In this document: positions 62,754-64,000 of the stretch, one piece after another
Numbering within the stretch: position 1 is the first letter of the stretch
Layout of the letters: the number at the start of each line of letters is the position of its first letter
Source: a virus
IMG/VR virus record: IMGVR_UViG_3300041409_000610
Span: 62,001 to 126,000 of that record
Strand: one strand, 5' to 3'
DNA: 64,000 nt
Notes under the pieces: generated by a model
What the model saw: only the letters and a program-made list of their open reading frames with translations
Database searches by the model: none
Told to the model about the DNA's origin: nothing
Position numbers and translations under genes: made by a program

Positions 62754-63485
62754 ATGGGCTGCGACATCCACATGTACGCCGAGAAGAAGATCGGCGACAC
62801 CTGGTACCCGTTCACCCCGCCCGAGCACAACAAGTGGTACGAGCCGGGCGACGAGAAGGAGGGTGGGCCCGCCAGCCGCCCGCTGGCCCTCAACCACGAC
62901 GACGTCATCTGGGAGGACCGGAACTACCGCGTCTTCTCGATGCTCGCGGGCGTGCGCAACGGCATCGGGTTCGCCAGCGTCAAGACCGGCGAGCCGATCA
63001 CTCCGATCTCCAAGCCGCGCGGTGTGCCGGAGGACGTCAGCGCCGAGGTGAAAACCGAGATCGACGAGTGGGGCTGCGATGGCCACAGCCACTCGTGGCT
63101 CACCCTCAAGGAGCTGGAGGCCGTTCCCTGGGACCACAGGCTGATTCGCCAGTGCGGTCACGTGGACGCCCGGCAGTTCCAGACCTACGAGAAGGACGGC
63201 GAGCCGGACTCCTGGGGTCAGCCGCTCAGCTTCCGGGGCTTGCAGGTCGTGACCAATGACGAGATGCGTGAGCTGATCGCGGCCCACGGGATCGAAGTGC
63301 CCGAGGACTCGTGGCACGATTCGAAGATCAACGGAGTCGCCTACCTGACCGAGGTCGCCTGGTCGCACACCTGGGCCGAGGTCGCCCGGGGGCTGCTGGC
63401 CAGCATGGCCAACCTCAAGATCGCCGGGGCGGCCGAGGGCTTCGAGCCGGACCAGCTGCGGTACATCTTCTTTTTCGACAACTGA
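62754..63485 (+). CDS. MGCDIH-type protein, 243 aa
   Basis: ATG after CACTGGAGGAGG. Starts MGCDIHMYAEKK, followed by WYPFTPPEHN, a YRVFSMLAGVRNG segment and GHSHSWLTLKEL; proteins with this start recur in phages and their function is not known to me. Single gene under site 29. Confidence 0.85.
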   Translation: MGCDIHMYAEKKIGDTWYPFTPPEHNKWYEPGDEKEGGPASRPLALNHDDVIWEDRNYRVFSMLAGVRNGIGFASVKTGEPITPISKPRGVPEDVSAEVKTEIDEWGCDGHSHSWLTLKELEAVPWDHRLIRQCGHVDARQFQTYEKDGEPDSWGQPLSFRGLQVVTNDEMRELIAAHGIEVPEDSWHDSKINGVAYLTEVAWSHTWAEVARGLLASMANLKIAGAAEGFEPDQLRYIFFFDN

Positions 63486-63540
63486 TCTTTTCTCATCCGG
63501 GGATCGCCCGCTGCTGCAACAGCGGCCCGGAGGTCGAGGA

Positions 63541-63571
63541 CCCGCGTCTGCTTGGGCGAGCCGGACGCGGG
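63541..63571 (+). terminator. Terminator
   Basis: 8-bp stem (63541-63548 with 63564-63571) downstream of a CCGCTG/CAGCGG hairpin near 63509-63525, after the stop at 63485. Confidence 0.7.
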
Positions 63572-63580
63572 CCCTCCCGC

Positions 63581-63609
63581 TTGCGTGACCCTACCCGATC
63601 GGGTAGGGT
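63581..63609 (+). promoter_or_regulatory. Promoter with embedded palindromic operator (site 30)
   Basis: TTGCGT (63581-63586), 17 bases, TAGGGT (63604-63609); dyad CTACCC-GATC-GGGTAG at 63591-63606. Leader CCGCACTGGAGG. Drives 63647. Confidence 0.82.
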
Positions 63610-63646
63610 GGGCCACATCACCACCCGAGCCGCACTGGAGGCCACC

Positions 63647-64000
63647 ATGAGCGTCGAATTCAACGTCGAGTGCACCAACTTCGACCACGACTCGGTGTGG
63701 GAGGCCTCGCCCGGCATCAACGTCAACAACGCCAACGCCGGGATGCTCCTGGAGACCCTCGGCCTGCCGACGGACCCGTGGAACCTCCCGGCGGACTTCG
63801 AGTACCCGACGGGGCACGACTTCCTCGGCCGGGTGCTGATCGCCCTGGGTCTCGCGCCGAAGGACGAGGGCCGCCCGGCGGTGGCCGATCTGGACAACCC
63901 GCGCTGGATCGAGGGCGGCCGCCGGTCGGGCTATACCCAGGACAAGCTCGGCGAGCTGCTCGCGATCGCCGAGTACGCGGTCGCCCACAACCGTCGCGTG
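63647..64000 (+). CDS. Hypothetical protein, 3' end outside window
   Basis: ATG after CCGCACTGGAGG; 118 codons visible, open at the right edge. Asn-rich start (SPGINVNNANAGMLL), then LGRVLIALGL and a helical region. No family recognised. Confidence 0.8.
   Translation, partial: MSVEFNVECTNFDHDSVWEASPGINVNNANAGMLLETLGLPTDPWNLPADFEYPTGHDFLGRVLIALGLAPKDEGRPAVADLDNPRWIEGGRRSGYTQDKLGELLAIAEYAVAHNRRV

Noticed and set aside
6285-63606. The CTACCC/GGGTAG repeats as a CRISPR array
   Set aside because: Spacing is hundreds to thousands of bases and each copy is tied to a gene start, so it is regulatory.
1-64000. tRNA genes, integrase and attachment site
   Set aside because: I looked for tRNA T-loop motifs and recombinase-type proteins and saw none; this does not exclude them elsewhere in the genome.

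Overview
The window reads as part of a large, high-GC, tailed bacteriophage genome of an actinomycete, most likely Streptomyces or a close relative. The evidence is a phage terminase large subunit (4308-6278), phage copies of the actinobacterial regulators Lsr2 and WhiB, a transfer-like pair resembling Streptomyces plasmid TraB (FtsK-type translocase) and a DUF2637/SpdB-like membrane protein, GTG starts throughout, and about 148 tightly packed small genes that mostly overlap by 1-8 bases. Almost all genes are on the + strand. The exceptions are the three-gene transfer-like operon (18676-21802) and one Ig-like gene (62102-62629). I see no portal, capsid, tail, integrase, polymerase, tRNA or CRISPR array.

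Layout. 1-6.3 kb: packaging block, with HTH and zinc-binding small proteins leading to the terminase. 6.3-11.5 kb: small genes plus a 719-residue multidomain protein (7558-9717) that strings together a ParB-like GHHR segment, an Arr-like ADP-ribosyltransferase segment, a RelE/ParE-like segment and a nucleotidyltransferase-like segment. 11.6-13.6 kb: Lsr2-like and WhiB-like regulators. 14-18.3 kb: an overlapping operon ending in a DUF457-like membrane protein. 18.3-18.7 kb: a repeat-rich convergent gap between two strong hairpins. 18.7-21.8 kb: the minus-strand TraB/SpdB-like module with a divergent palindrome at its head. 21.9-64 kb: about 110 small accessory genes. Recognisable ones are ArdC-type anti-restriction protein, a lipoprotein, a ParB-like DGQHR protein, a DUF262-like protein, a metallophosphoesterase, a site-2-protease-like membrane protease and a HELGH zincin. 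The rest are mainly of unknown function, including several small membrane and Cys-rich proteins and three sets of internal paralogues.

The most striking feature is a repeated promoter-operator cassette, which I count 30 times from 6.28 kb to 63.6 kb. Each has a TTGACN-like -35 and a TAnnnT -10, usually 17 bases apart, with the dyad CTACCC-N4-GGGTAG lying in the spacer so that the right arm forms the start of the -10. The cassette is followed by a stereotyped leader (often with CTTGTCAG) and a ribosome site of the form CCGCACYGGAGG. Most accessory operons therefore seem to sit under one shared dimeric DNA-binding regulator that competes with housekeeping RNA polymerase. The regulator itself is not identified here. 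Two sites at 55-56 kb carry a symmetric or half-symmetric change in the arms, which supports protein binding to the dyad.
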